DNA of 64,000 nucleotides from Colicola sp016286205 (GTDB lineage Bacteria > Bacteroidota > Bacteroidia > Bacteroidales > Paludibacteraceae): positions 118,125 through 182,124 of the forward strand of contig JAEESF010000004.1 in assembly GCA_016286205.1 (NCBI GenBank), in the 5' to 3' direction. Under the pieces are notes generated by a model. The model was not told where the DNA came from and searched no databases. It worked only from the letters and a program-made list of their open reading frames with translations. Numbering within the stretch: position 1 is the first letter of the stretch; each line of letters starts with the position of its first letter. Both the position numbers and the translations under genes were made by a program. This document shows, one piece after another, positions 1-7,894 of this stretch.

Positions 1-2063
1 GGCCATTCGGGGTGTTTAGAGATGTACCAATCGCGGGCGTAGAGGGTTTCGCTGACGCGGAAATAGAGTGCCAGTTGAGGAATAATCTGCCAGCGCAGTC
101 CCAGATAGGCTCGGCCGCCTAAACCATAGACCGCCGGTACAGAAAAAGCATACAACACATCGTGCTCGTAGCAATAGATGCGATTGGCCCAATCGCGAGC
201 ATCGAAGGCTTGAGCTCTGAAGTAGAAGCCTAATGGGAGACGAGAGGTTAAAGGCGAGAGGCGAGAGAGGTCAAGACTAATGTCTTGAAAAACGGTGTAA
301 CCGTAGGCATATTGCGGCTCTGCCGCGTTTAACGCGCTTGGAGCGCTGTTTATACTGCTTTGCAGGTTTATAGAACCAGAGGTTCGTTGAGAAGTTAGAT
401 TGGCTTCGGCGGTGGTGCGGAAAGACCATTGACCATACTCGTAGTTGAATTGTGCTCTTATAGAATAGGTCGCTAAGCGACCTTTCTCTTTGGCACGAAG
501 GCGCAAGATAACGGTGAAGGGTGAGCGGTTAGCGGTTAGGGGTGAGTGATACTGAGTTTCGAGCAGAGCGTCATAACCCCAAGAAGGTGCATAAGAAATG
601 CCATATTTGCGGCCGGAGAAATAGAACAAATCGGCATAACCATTGATGCGCCAATTACGCCACCGCGACAAGTCGAAACCAAGATAGAAACCATTCTCGT
701 CGCCGATACGCGAAGTTTCGGAAAAAGCATAACCGAGCGCATTGTCGAAATAAGGCGAATAGTAGCGATAAAGGGCGACGAGGGAGATTCCTGAAGCAGG
801 GTAAAACCTGCTGCCGGCAATGGCACCAAAGCCCCATTTTTGCGAGTTGAGAGCTTCGCGTTGAGAGGCTTCGCCGTTTAGCGTTTCTTTGAAACGCTTA
901 AAATTCTGGGCGGTGGCGAGTTCTGCGAAGGCGTCGAACCAACCGTGGTTGTAACGAACAGAAGCGCCCAAAACAGCCTGATTAGTGCCACGGAAATAAT
1001 GCTGATTGTAGGCCATGTTGCGATACGGACGGATGCTGTCGGACCAGATATTTTCGATGGCAGTCAGTTCGACCTGCAATCGCTTGTGGCGAAGTGTCAG
1101 ATTGGTTCCCACCAAATGGTGCCAGACCGAATCGTTGGCTCTGCGCATACTATACAAGGCGCTGATATCCAGTCGAGTATGCGGATTGAAGATTTTTCGA
1201 AAAGTGGCGCCTGCGCCATGCAATCCCTGGCCATCGACCGAGGAATAATAGCGCAAGCCCTGTTGCTGCTGGCCGATATTGCTGACGTACGACGATTTGC
1301 CGGTCCGAAAAACGGGCGCGAGTACCAGTCCTTGGCCGAAAGAGGCTTGGAAATTGCCGGCAACGAGCGTATGGAGACAGCCTATATCTTTCAGTTGCAG
1401 CCATGCTCCGTATTGCAGATCTTCGGCCATGCCGCCAGCAGGTCGGCGGAGTTGCGCGCCAAACATCACACGGCGCTGATAATCAAACTTATAGCGTGTC
1501 TGGATATACACCGGATCGGTGCCCTCGAATTGCTCCAAATTGCGTGCGTCGATACGCGTAATCAATTCGTGTTTGGCATCGTGAAAAACTTCACGCGCGT
1601 ACATGTTATTATTAAAGGTTAGAGGGGTAGGGGCTACATAGACAAAAGGCAATAAGTCGCGCACTTCGTAGTCGGCCAGCGAAGGGATGAGTAGTAGTTC
1701 GTAGATGCTTTCCATCGGATGGCGGCCGACATACGCCAGGATATCATCTATCTGGCGCGGAGAGAGGAAATAGAGTTGCGTCAGTTCTTCGTCGGTAGCC
1801 GTATTGAGATTGATGGGCGCATCGTGCAAAGCGTACAGGTCTGTTTGCAACTGTTCGTAATCGGTTTCGCTCAGTTCGATAGCGGCATTGTAGATGTCGA
1901 GGATGATTTCGTCGAGATTGTAGTTAAGAGTCAAAAGTCGAGAGTCAAGAGACGACGGCCTATCCTCAGCATTCTCGATTCGGATGGCCGCAGGCAATCC
2001 TCCGCCCTGAAAGGAAGGGAGTAGGAGGAAAACGATTATGCCGATTTTGAGAAGGTGTTTCAT
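1..2063 (-). CDS. Helix-hairpin-helix outer-membrane-like protein (3' end missing)
   Basis: About 687 codons are visible and the gene runs off the left edge, so the C-terminus is missing. It starts at the ATG read from 2063, followed by a signal-peptide-like hydrophobic stretch (MKHLLKIGIIVFLLLPSF). Residues about 83-150 hold two helix-hairpin-helix units (INLNTATDEELTQLYFL, then MESIYELLLIPSL), as in ComEA-like proteins. The remainder alternates aromatic and polar residues, is rich in Tyr, Arg and Gly, and resembles a beta-barrel. Bacteroidota encode such 'helix-hairpin-helix domain' barrel proteins, and their function is not established. Three heptamer tandem arrays (241-275, 513-547, 1922-1956) are translated inside it. 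DNA binding or uptake would be a guess. Confidence 0.75.
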   Translation of the reverse strand, partial: MKHLLKIGIIVFLLLPSFQGGGLPAAIRIENAEDRPSSLDSRLLTLNYNLDEIILDIYNAAIELSETDYEQLQTDLYALHDAPINLNTATDEELTQLYFLSPRQIDDILAYVGRHPMESIYELLLIPSLADYEVRDLLPFVYVAPTPLTFNNNMYAREVFHDAKHELITRIDARNLEQFEGTDPVYIQTRYKFDYQRRVMFGAQLRRPAGGMAEDLQYGAWLQLKDIGCLHTLVAGNFQASFGQGLVLAPVFRTGKSSYVSNIGQQQQGLRYYSSVDGQGLHGAGATFRKIFNPHTRLDISALYSMRRANDSVWHHLVGTNLTLRHKRLQVELTAIENIWSDSIRPYRNMAYNQHYFRGTNQAVLGASVRYNHGWFDAFAELATAQNFKRFKETLNGEASQREALNSQKWGFGAIAGSRFYPASGISLVALYRYYSPYFDNALGYAFSETSRIGDENGFYLGFDLSRWRNWRINGYADLFYFSGRKYGISYAPSWGYDALLETQYHSPLTANRSPFTVILRLRAKEKGRLATYSIRAQFNYEYGQWSFRTTAEANLTSQRTSGSINLQSSINSAPSALNAAEPQYAYGYTVFQDISLDLSRLSPLTSRLPLGFYFRAQAFDARDWANRIYCYEHDVLYAFSVPAVYGLGGRAYLGLRWQIIPQLALYFRVSETLYARDWYISKHPEW
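241..275. repeat. 7-bp tandem array inside a coding region
   Basis: Five successive 7-mers (cgagagg, ttaaagg, cgagagg, cgagaga, ggtcaag) keep a 7-bp phase. They are read in frame by the helix-hairpin-helix gene as a Ser/Leu/Pro/Arg-rich loop. Confidence 0.7.
513..547. repeat. 7-bp tandem array inside a coding region
   Basis: Five 7-mers in exact phase: ggtgaag, ggtgagc, ggttagc, ggttagg, ggtgagt. The helix-hairpin-helix gene reads through them in frame (HSPLTANRSPFT). Confidence 0.8.
1922..1956. repeat. 7-bp tandem array inside a coding region
   Basis: The 7-mers agttaag, agtcaaa, agtcgag, agtcaag and agacgac follow one another. The agtcaaa/agtcgaa motif recurs at 3910, 12843 and 46181. Here it is translated near the N-terminus of the helix-hairpin-helix protein (SSLDSRLLTLN). 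Confidence 0.8.
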
Positions 2064-2077
2064 GGTAAAAATTCGTG

Positions 2078-2109
2078 CAAAGATACAAAAAATTTTGCAT
2101 ATGTGCAAA
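2078..2109 (-). promoter_or_regulatory. Bacteroidota promoter for the helix-hairpin-helix gene
   Basis: On the minus strand TTTG (2109-2106) is followed after 20 bp by TATCTTTG (2085-2078), matching TTTG / TAnnTTTG. The start codon lies about 15 nt downstream. The -33 region sits in a near-palindrome (TTTTGCATATGTGCAAAA) shared with the opposite promoter. Confidence 0.75.
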
Positions 2110-2125
2110 AAAAGCAGTAAATTTG
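2094..2125 (+). promoter_or_regulatory. Divergent Bacteroidota promoter
   Basis: TTTG (2094-2097) and TAAATTTG (2118-2125) are 20 bp apart. This promoter overlaps the minus-strand promoter, so only one polymerase could bind at a time. Transcription would start near 2132, giving a leader of about 335 nt before the gene at 2469. Confidence 0.65.
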
Positions 2126-2244
2126 CAGCGAAATCACGTTCGACCTAAAAAGAAAAATGCGCTGCGCTTACAAAAATAGAAAAAAATAATAAAAATAGCG
2201 CTGCGCGCCGAAAATAATAATTATAAAACAAAAACAAGAAAAAC

Positions 2245-2376
2245 ACCTCTGCGAGTCCGTTAACGCTGGTCGCGTTTGCGAGTGTCCGTCCCAATCAGCC
2301 TACTTATAAGTAAACTTAACGTAGTCCGCTAGGACGTACCCTCACCGCCAACGGCGGTACACGTCCTCGAAGAGGC
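2245..2376 (+). ncRNA. Possible structured leader or small RNA
   Basis: The gene-free stretch 2064-2468 holds a closed fold. CCTCTgCGAG near 2247 pairs with CTCGaAGAGG near 2366. Inside it are GTCC-gcta-GGAC, a stem of ACCGCC with GGCGGT around a 3-nt loop, and a longer AGGACGT/ACGTCCT stem. No known riboswitch motif was recognised. Only the sequence complementarity supports this call. Confidence 0.35.
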
Positions 2377-2433
2377 AAAAACAACGATTTTGTTCTCCCA
2401 ATCTAGAAGAACAAAAAATGGCGGGAGTTGTAA

Positions 2434-2468
2434 ACATTACACATTCAACATTACACATATAGCATTGC
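2434..2468. repeat. 7-bp tandem array abutting a start codon
   Basis: The 7-mers acattac, acattca, acattac, acatata and gcattgc end exactly at the ATG of the next gene (2469). They take the place where a ribosome binding site would be. Confidence 0.75.
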
Positions 2469-3473
2469 ATGGAAAAGAAAGTCTGGTTACATATTCTGGA
2501 ATGGGCTATCGCTGTTGCGGCGCTGGTTTACCTGGTGTGGCGATTGGTGCGTTATCCCGATTACGGCCTAGTGGCAGACAGTCTGCGGAGCATGGGTTGG
2601 CCGCAATGGCTGGCAATGGGATTGTGCGTTCTGCTGATGCCGGTGAATATGCTGATAGAGGCGTGGAGGTGGAAGACGCTAATGAATGAGGGAATTAGTG
2701 AGTTAGGGAATGAGAGAAATGATGGAATGATGAGTTGGCGGGAGGCGCATAGGCAGGTTTACTACAGCAAATTGGCGGGGCTGATAACTCCCTGGCGATT
2801 AGGAGAATATCCATCACGTGCATTGTTAATGGCACGTGAAAGGCTAGAGGCGAGAGGCGAGAGGCGAGAGGAAGACGAGCCTACCCCAAACCCCTCCCTA
2901 AAGGGAAGGACTTCTAATATTTGGCCGCGAGTGCTGAGTATGGGGGCTGTGGGAAGTGCAACGATGACAGCCGCGATTATCGCCTGCGGAGCGATAGCGA
3001 TGATCGCTAATTGGAGATTGGAGATTGGAGATTGGAGGTTTTCTTATTTCATAACCATCGCTGTTGTTTTCTTGTTATTGGTGCCGGCACTCTATTTTGC
3101 CCCACGACTGCTGAAACGCTGGGCAGTGGTTTCGCGAAGGACAATTGCTGTCAGTCTGGCGCAGAGTTTTGTCCGCTTGTTATGTTGGTGCGTGCAATTG
3201 GCGTTCGTGTTGTTTGCCCTAAAAGGACTGGAAATGAGTGATTTGGCGGTTGCGTCCGTTTGGCTACAGATGCCGATTTATTATCTGCTGGTAACCATTA
3301 CTCCGAATGTGCCGATAGTGGAAGTGGGAGTGCGTGGCGCATGGGCAATGCTACTTTTCGGTACGCCCAATGCGGCGTTAGCGGGAGTACTACTCTGGGT
3401 AATAAATACGTTGCTACCCTGTATTTCGTGGTTTTTTTTAAGAAAAACACCACAAATTTCGGCACGCCCCTAA
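2469..3473 (+). CDS. Flippase-like (LPG synthase TM / UPF0104-type) membrane protein
   Basis: This is a 334-residue polytopic membrane protein with about seven hydrophobic helices. The first (LEWAIAVAALVYLVWRLV), the NMLIEAWRW segment and the Gly/Pro-rich last third (TPNVPIVEVGVRGAWAMLLFG) fit the lysylphosphatidylglycerol synthase transmembrane / UPF0104 family. Members are thought to move or modify lipids in the inner membrane. The gene has unusual insertions: three tandem arrays (2681-2737, 2841-2868, 3011-3038) and a palindromic element (2883-2911) are all translated in frame, in loops or beside helices. Its last 18 residues or so are encoded by an intergenic-type repeat element (3454-3520). 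The family call is moderate; the exact substrate cannot be told. Confidence 0.6.
   Translation: MEKKVWLHILEWAIAVAALVYLVWRLVRYPDYGLVADSLRSMGWPQWLAMGLCVLLMPVNMLIEAWRWKTLMNEGISELGNERNDGMMSWREAHRQVYYSKLAGLITPWRLGEYPSRALLMARERLEARGERREEDEPTPNPSLKGRTSNIWPRVLSMGAVGSATMTAAIIACGAIAMIANWRLEIGDWRFSYFITIAVVFLLLVPALYFAPRLLKRWAVVSRRTIAVSLAQSFVRLLCWCVQLAFVLFALKGLEMSDLAVASVWLQMPIYYLLVTITPNVPIVEVGVRGAWAMLLFGTPNAALAGVLLWVINTLLPCISWFFLRKTPQISARP
2681..2737. repeat. Degenerate 7-bp array in a coding region
   Basis: About eight loosely conserved 7-mers built on aatgagn/gaattag/tgagtta. They encode a Gly/Asn/Glu/Met-rich insertion (MNEGISELGNERNDGMM) between two membrane segments. Confidence 0.5.
2841..2868. repeat. 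7-bp array in a coding region
   Basis: Four 7-mers: aggctag, then aggcgag three times. Translated as a charged stretch (RLEARGERREED). The same aggcgag motif occurs at 241-275. Confidence 0.85.
2883..2911. repeat. Palindromic interspersed element, copy 1 (PNPSLKGR)
   Basis: A CCCTCCCT ... AGGGAAGG inverted repeat, read in frame as PTPNPSLKGRTS. The same peptide and palindrome recur in malQ at 4031-4060. A weaker relative may lie at 2000-2025. Confidence 0.7.
3011..3038. repeat. 7-bp array in a coding region
   Basis: Four 7-mers (ttggaga three times, then ttggagg), translated as NWRLEIGDWR between two membrane helices. Confidence 0.85.
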
Positions 3474-3520
3474 AGGGTTCCCTCCGAAATTTCGTTCGCA
3501 CTTTTGTACGAACGCCAATC
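3454..3520. repeat. Two-hairpin intergenic element, copy 1
   Basis: AATTTCGG pairs with CCGAAATT around an inner GC-rich section, followed by CGTTCG-n10-CGAACG. A second copy at 39127-39201 has compensatory changes. It overlaps the 3' end of the flippase-like gene and precedes the malQ promoter. It could be a terminator or a small palindromic insertion. Confidence 0.6.
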
Positions 3521-3578
3521 TTTTTAATCAAAAAAATACGCTTGTGCAAGCACAGACGATATTTTTCTATTAAAAATC

Positions 3579-3609
3579 TTGTACATTTGAAAAATTTGTA
3601 GTAATTTTG
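3579..3609 (+). promoter_or_regulatory. malQ promoter
   Basis: TTG (3579-3581) and TAATTTTG (3602-3609) lie 20 bp apart. They are followed by TTTGCAGTCGCAAA, a palindrome over the expected start point, seen in similar form at several other promoters here. Confidence 0.75.
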
Positions 3610-3656
3610 CAGTCGCAAAGGTTTTTTTAGTAAATATTAAAACACAATAATATACC

Positions 3657-6293
3657 ATGAACATCAGTTTTCAGATTCATTATCGTGCCGAGTATGGCCA
3701 GACGCTATGCGTGATAGAGACGCAAGAGTCGATTTTGGGTTGGACCGAGAAAGAGCCGTTGGCGCTGACATGCCAAGGAACGGATTTCTGGCAGGTGAAT
3801 GTGCCGATTAGCGATTTTGCCGGCAGCATACAATATAAGTATGCGATTCGATTGCAAGACGGTAGGTTTATCTATGAGGCCGGCGAACCCAGAACGTTGG
3901 ATTTGACGGAAAGTCAAAAGTCGAAAGTCAAGAGTCGTCAGATAGTAGTGCGCGACGCATGGCAAGCCAGTACGTACGAGGACAGTTTCTATACAACCGC
4001 TTTCCTGAAAGCGCTGTTTAGCAGAAAGCCTAACCCCAACCCTTCCCTAAAAGGAAGGGAGAAGAAGACAGCCAATATCCGTTTCTCGATTGACATGCCG
4101 CAGATACTGCCGTCGCAGGGTGTGGCCATCGTGGGTAACTGCGATGCGTTGGGCAACTGGGATGAGGCAAACAAACTGGTGATGTGCGATTGTCATTTCC
4201 CCGTTTGGCACGCAGAGATAGAGGTAAAAAACCAAGATGTGGTAGAATACAAATATCTGGTTTATGACCTGAAGACCGGCAATACGGTGGATATGGAATG
4301 GGGTGAGAACCGCCAGATCTGGGGCGTAAGCAAAGATCAGGTCATCATCCAGAACGATCGCGGCTTCCGCCGTACGCAGCCCAGATGGAAAGGTGCGGGT
4401 GTGGCAGTGCCGGTATTCTCGCTGAGGACAGAAGAGGGATTCGGTATAGGTGAGTTCCAAGACCTAAAGAAAATGGCCGATTGGGCTGCTAAGACGGGGC
4501 AGAAAATGATTCAGACGCTGCCCATCAACGATACGACGCTGCGTCATAACAATCTGGATAGCTATCCGTACAACGCCGTGAGCGTGTTTGCGCTGCACCC
4601 GATATATATCAATATCGAGAAAATGGGGCGTTTGACGCCGGCGCAGAAGAAGAAATATGAGGCTCAGAAGGCAGAGTTTAACGCGAAGCCGATAGCGGAT
4701 TATCAGTGTGTATATGATGCCAAGACGGTATTCTTCAAGGCGCTGTACAAACAAGACAAAGATGCGCTATTCAGCAGTGAGGAATACAAGGCCTTTGAAG
4801 CAAAAAACAGCAACTGGTTGGAATCGTACGCGGCGTTCCTGAGCAAGCGTGACAAGCAACCGGCTGACTACTACAAATTCTTGCAATTCCATGCGGACAA
4901 ACAGCTGGCAGACGCAGTAGCTTATGCTCACTCGATAGGCGTAGCGATGAAGGGCGATATACCTATCGGCATCAGTCCGGATTCGGTGGATGCAAAGGTT
5001 TATCCGGAACTCTTCAACCTGGATGCCAGTGCCGGTGCTCCGCCTGACGATTTCTCAATCAGCGGTCAGAACTGGGGATTCCCGACATACAACTGGGACA
5101 AGATGGCTGAGGATAACTTCGGCTGGTGGCAACAGCGGTTCCGCAAGATGCAAGATTATTTCGATGCGTATCGTGTGGACCATATATTGGGATTCTTCCG
5201 TATCTGGCAAATGCGCAAATCGGATGTATGGGGTCTATGCGGACATTTTGTGCCGGCATTGCCATACAGCTACGATGATCTATGCGCACAAGGCGTTTGC
5301 CTGGATTGGGATCGCATGACGAAACCATTTATTCGTTCGAATTTCCTAGGCGATGTGCTGGGTTACGATACCGAATGGGCTAAGCAGCATGCGCTGAATA
5401 CGAACGACGGATATATATATTGGTTCCGTCCGGAATTTGATACGCAGGCTAAGGTGCAGGAGTGGGCTGACCGACTGCTGAATGACGATAAACAGTTGAA
5501 AGCCAGTGGACTGAGCGCTGAGGCTGTGAAGAATATCTGCAACGGACTGATCTATCTGCACTGCGAAGTGCTGATGGTGGAAGATCAGCGTCGTCCTGGT
5601 TGGTTGCATCCGCGTATCTCCATCTATCAGAGCCATTCGTTCAACGAACTCTACAGTGATCAGAAAGAGGCCCTGATGCGTATCTACAATGACTATTTCT
5701 ATCGCCGTCACACGCAATTCTGGCGTGACTCGGCTATGAGGAAACTGCCGACGCTGATAGGTGCGACCAAGATGTTATGCTGCGGCGAGGATCTGGGTAT
5801 GGTTCCGGCTTGCGTGCCTGACGTAATGCACGAACTACAGATACTGAGTCTGGAGATTCAACGTATGCCGAAAGATCCAACTATCAAGTTCGCTCATCCG
5901 GCCGATGCACCTTACCAGAGCGTTTGTACCACCGGTACGCACGATATGAATCCGCTACGCGCATGGTGGGAAGAAGATCGCGCCGTGACGCAGCAGTTCT
6001 ACAACGAGCAGATGGGCTGGTGGGGCGATGCCCCGCAAGAGATGAGTCCGGAAATAGCCGAATTTATCATCAATCAGCATATGTACAGTCCGGCTATGTG
6101 GGTGATTCTGCCGCTGCAAGACTGGCTGGCGATAGATGGTGATGTGCGACTGAAAGATCCGCATGCGGAAAGAATCAACGTGCCTGCTAATCCGCGCCAT
6201 TTCTGGAACTATCGCATGCACCTGACCATAGAAGAGCTGCTGAAGAAAGATAAACTTAATGCGAAAATAAAGAAGCTGACAAGCGTTAGATAA
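3657..6293 (+). CDS. malQ: 4-alpha-glucanotransferase (GH77) with two CBM20 domains
   Basis: This 878-residue amylomaltase transfers alpha-1,4-glucan chains during starch, maltodextrin or glycogen metabolism (EC 2.4.1.25). Residues 1-85 and about 125-225 are starch-binding CBM20-like modules (VAIVGNCDALGNW in the second). The GH77 barrel follows. Asp508 in DAYRVDHILGF is the expected nucleophile and Glu711 in CCGEDLGMVP the acid/base; TTGTHDMNPLRAWW is also typical. Tandem CBM20 before GH77 is usual for the large DPE2/Bacteroidota form. No signal peptide is seen, so it should be cytoplasmic. A 7-bp array (3910-3937) lies at the end of CBM 1 and a palindromic PNPSLKGR element (4031-4060) between the CBMs; both are in frame. 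It overlaps ispH tail to tail by 8 nt. Confidence 0.95.
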   Translation: MNISFQIHYRAEYGQTLCVIETQESILGWTEKEPLALTCQGTDFWQVNVPISDFAGSIQYKYAIRLQDGRFIYEAGEPRTLDLTESQKSKVKSRQIVVRDAWQASTYEDSFYTTAFLKALFSRKPNPNPSLKGREKKTANIRFSIDMPQILPSQGVAIVGNCDALGNWDEANKLVMCDCHFPVWHAEIEVKNQDVVEYKYLVYDLKTGNTVDMEWGENRQIWGVSKDQVIIQNDRGFRRTQPRWKGAGVAVPVFSLRTEEGFGIGEFQDLKKMADWAAKTGQKMIQTLPINDTTLRHNNLDSYPYNAVSVFALHPIYINIEKMGRLTPAQKKKYEAQKAEFNAKPIADYQCVYDAKTVFFKALYKQDKDALFSSEEYKAFEAKNSNWLESYAAFLSKRDKQPADYYKFLQFHADKQLADAVAYAHSIGVAMKGDIPIGISPDSVDAKVYPELFNLDASAGAPPDDFSISGQNWGFPTYNWDKMAEDNFGWWQQRFRKMQDYFDAYRVDHILGFFRIWQMRKSDVWGLCGHFVPALPYSYDDLCAQGVCLDWDRMTKPFIRSNFLGDVLGYDTEWAKQHALNTNDGYIYWFRPEFDTQAKVQEWADRLLNDDKQLKASGLSAEAVKNICNGLIYLHCEVLMVEDQRRPGWLHPRISIYQSHSFNELYSDQKEALMRIYNDYFYRRHTQFWRDSAMRKLPTLIGATKMLCCGEDLGMVPACVPDVMHELQILSLEIQRMPKDPTIKFAHPADAPYQSVCTTGTHDMNPLRAWWEEDRAVTQQFYNEQMGWWGDAPQEMSPEIAEFIINQHMYSPAMWVILPLQDWLAIDGDVRLKDPHAERINVPANPRHFWNYRMHLTIEELLKKDKLNAKIKKLTSVR
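3910..3937. repeat. 7-bp array in malQ
   Basis: aaagtca, aaagtcg, aaagtca, agagtcg: four phased 7-mers, translated as SQKSKVKSRQ after the first CBM20 domain. Confidence 0.85.
4031..4060. repeat. Palindromic interspersed element, copy 2
   Basis: CCCTTCCTAAAAGGAAGGG-like palindrome in the CBM linker of malQ, encoding NPNPSLKGREK. It closely matches 2883-2911. Confidence 0.8.
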
Positions 6294-7182
6294 CGGTTAG
6301 CAGCCTATCACGCACTTGCTCCATCAGCCATAAAGGCGTGCTGGTAGCACCACAGATTCCGACCCGACAGTCGGCGGATGAATGAGTGAATGAGTGAATG
6401 AGTGAATGAGTGATCTCATTCGGAGAAGAAATGAATATTGTGTTGGGGTTCGCCTCAACACAATGTTTGTATAAGACGCGAGCATTGCTGGATTTGGTGC
6501 CGCCGACAAAGATGACCAGATCGTTAGCTCGCGAGAAATCGCGCAATTGCTGTACACGGTTGGCTACGTTGCGACAGATAGTGTCGTGGACCTCGGGGAT
6601 AATTGCAGATTGCAAATTTAAGATTTTAGATTTTATTGCCTCTATGAGGCTTTGGAATCCTTCGACCGATTTGGTGGTCTGCGAGAAAAGATAGATAGGT
6701 CGTGAGAAATCTATTCGGTCGAGTTGGTCAATCGATTCAATAACAAGCGCCGTATTGTTGGTTTGGCCCTGAAGGCCGATAACTTCTGCATGGCCGGGTT
6801 GGCCGTAGATGACAATCTGCGGAGGTAACGATTCGTCCCCTTTGTGTTGCTCGTAGCAAGCGCGAATACGTTCTTGCAGTTTCTTCACCACCGGACAAGT
6901 GGCATCGGTTATCTCGATATTGCGTCGGCGAGCAATCCAGTAGGTGCTAGGCGGTTCTCCGTGTGCTCGAAGCAGGACGCGCGAATGAGAGGGTAGTGTA
7001 CGCAGATCGTCGTAATCGATGGTTTGCAACCCCATCTGCTCCAATCTTGCCACTTCCTGACCATTATGAACAATATCGCCTAAGCAATAGAGAGCTCCGT
7101 TTTGGAGCTCTTTTTCGGCTGTGCGAATGGCACTGGTTACACCGAAACAGAAACCACTATGAGGATCGATACTAATCTTCAC
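6286..7182 (-). CDS. ispH: 4-hydroxy-3-methylbut-2-enyl diphosphate reductase
   Basis: IspH is the last enzyme of the non-mevalonate (MEP) pathway and makes IPP and DMAPP using a [4Fe-4S] cluster. The 298-residue protein has the family cysteines in FCFGVTSAI (residue 12), DATCPVV and GICGATSTP. It also has AHGEPPSTY and the substrate-binding GGTKSSN motif. It starts 11 nt inside the end of cmk, so the two are translationally linked. Two variable loops are made of short repeats: an 8-bp array (6380-6411, peptide SLIHSFTHS) just before the last cysteine motif, and a 7-bp array (6602-6636, peptide SKILNLQSAII) before the DTICRNV motif. Core residues are intact, so the enzyme is probably active. 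Confidence 0.95.
   Translation of the reverse strand: MKISIDPHSGFCFGVTSAIRTAEKELQNGALYCLGDIVHNGQEVARLEQMGLQTIDYDDLRTLPSHSRVLLRAHGEPPSTYWIARRRNIEITDATCPVVKKLQERIRACYEQHKGDESLPPQIVIYGQPGHAEVIGLQGQTNNTALVIESIDQLDRIDFSRPIYLFSQTTKSVEGFQSLIEAIKSKILNLQSAIIPEVHDTICRNVANRVQQLRDFSRANDLVIFVGGTKSSNARVLYKHCVEANPNTIFISSPNEITHSLIHSFTHSSADCRVGICGATSTPLWLMEQVRDRLLTVI
6380..6411. repeat. 8-bp tandem array in ispH
   Basis: Four perfect copies of gaatgagt. It differs from the 7-bp arrays in period but shares their coding-loop location. Confidence 0.9.
6602..6636. repeat. 7-bp array in ispH
   Basis: attgcag, attgcaa, atttaag, attttag, attttat: five 7-mers in phase, translated in a variable loop. Confidence 0.75.
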
Positions 7183-7879
7183 ACTTACGTCCGAAAACAG
7201 CTTCGTATTTCTTTTTCCAAGCCTTGTCGTAGATATCGCACACGACCTTCAGTTGCTCTTCGCGCGTCATTTCGCTATTGTCCACTACGATAGCGTCTTC
7301 GGCCTGGCGGAGAGGCGATTCGGCACGATGGGTATCGCGATAGTCGCGCTCGTTGACATCGCGCAGAACGTCGTCAAAATCAGGATGCTCGCCCTTCTCA
7401 ATCAATTCGTCGAAACGGCGCTGAGCACGTACTTCCGGCCGAGCCGTCAGAAAGAGTTTGAGGTCGGCATTCGGGAAAACGACGGTGCCGATGTCGCGTC
7501 CGTCCATCACGCAACCGGAATCGCCCATCTTCTGTTGCTGCGCAACGAGAAAAGCGCGTACCTCTTTGATGGTAGAAATCTCGCTGGCACGATTGCCAAT
7601 CTCGAGTGTGCGAATCTCCGACTCTACGTCCTTGCCATTGAGCGTAACATGCTGAGCGCCGTCGGGCGTAGTGGTAAAACCAATATGAACTTGGTCCAGT
7701 TCGCGGATGATGCTCTCCGGTCGTGTTACATTCTGGCGCGTCATGAAGAGTGCGATAGCACGGTACATAGCCCCCGTGTCCACATAAGTGGAGCAGGCGT
7801 GTTTGGCCAGCGCTTTGGCGATAGTGGATTTACCGCAGGATGAATAGCCGTCGATGGCTACGATTAAGGGAGATAGCAT
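7172..7879 (-). CDS. cmk: Cytidylate kinase
   Basis: Phosphorylates CMP and dCMP for nucleic-acid precursor synthesis. The 235-residue protein opens with a P-loop (IAIDGYSSCGKSTIAKAL, residues about 7-24) and has YVDTGAMYRA, the MDGRDIGTVVFP motif and RAQRR lid residues. Length fits the short bacterial Cmk. It lies between porQ and ispH on the minus strand (15 nt from porQ, 11-nt overlap with ispH). This order is found in other Bacteroidota, including Porphyromonas as I recall. Confidence 0.95.
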   Translation of the reverse strand: MLSPLIVAIDGYSSCGKSTIAKALAKHACSTYVDTGAMYRAIALFMTRQNVTRPESIIRELDQVHIGFTTTPDGAQHVTLNGKDVESEIRTLEIGNRASEISTIKEVRAFLVAQQQKMGDSGCVMDGRDIGTVVFPNADLKLFLTARPEVRAQRRFDELIEKGEHPDFDDVLRDVNERDYRDTHRAESPLRQAEDAIVVDNSEMTREEQLKVVCDIYDKAWKKKYEAVFGRKCED

Positions 7880-7894
7880 GATTGTATTTTAGAT

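Noticed and set aside
945..1622. 225-codon open frame on the plus strand
   Set aside because: It is antisense to the helix-hairpin-helix gene, which has the clearer start, signal peptide and domains.
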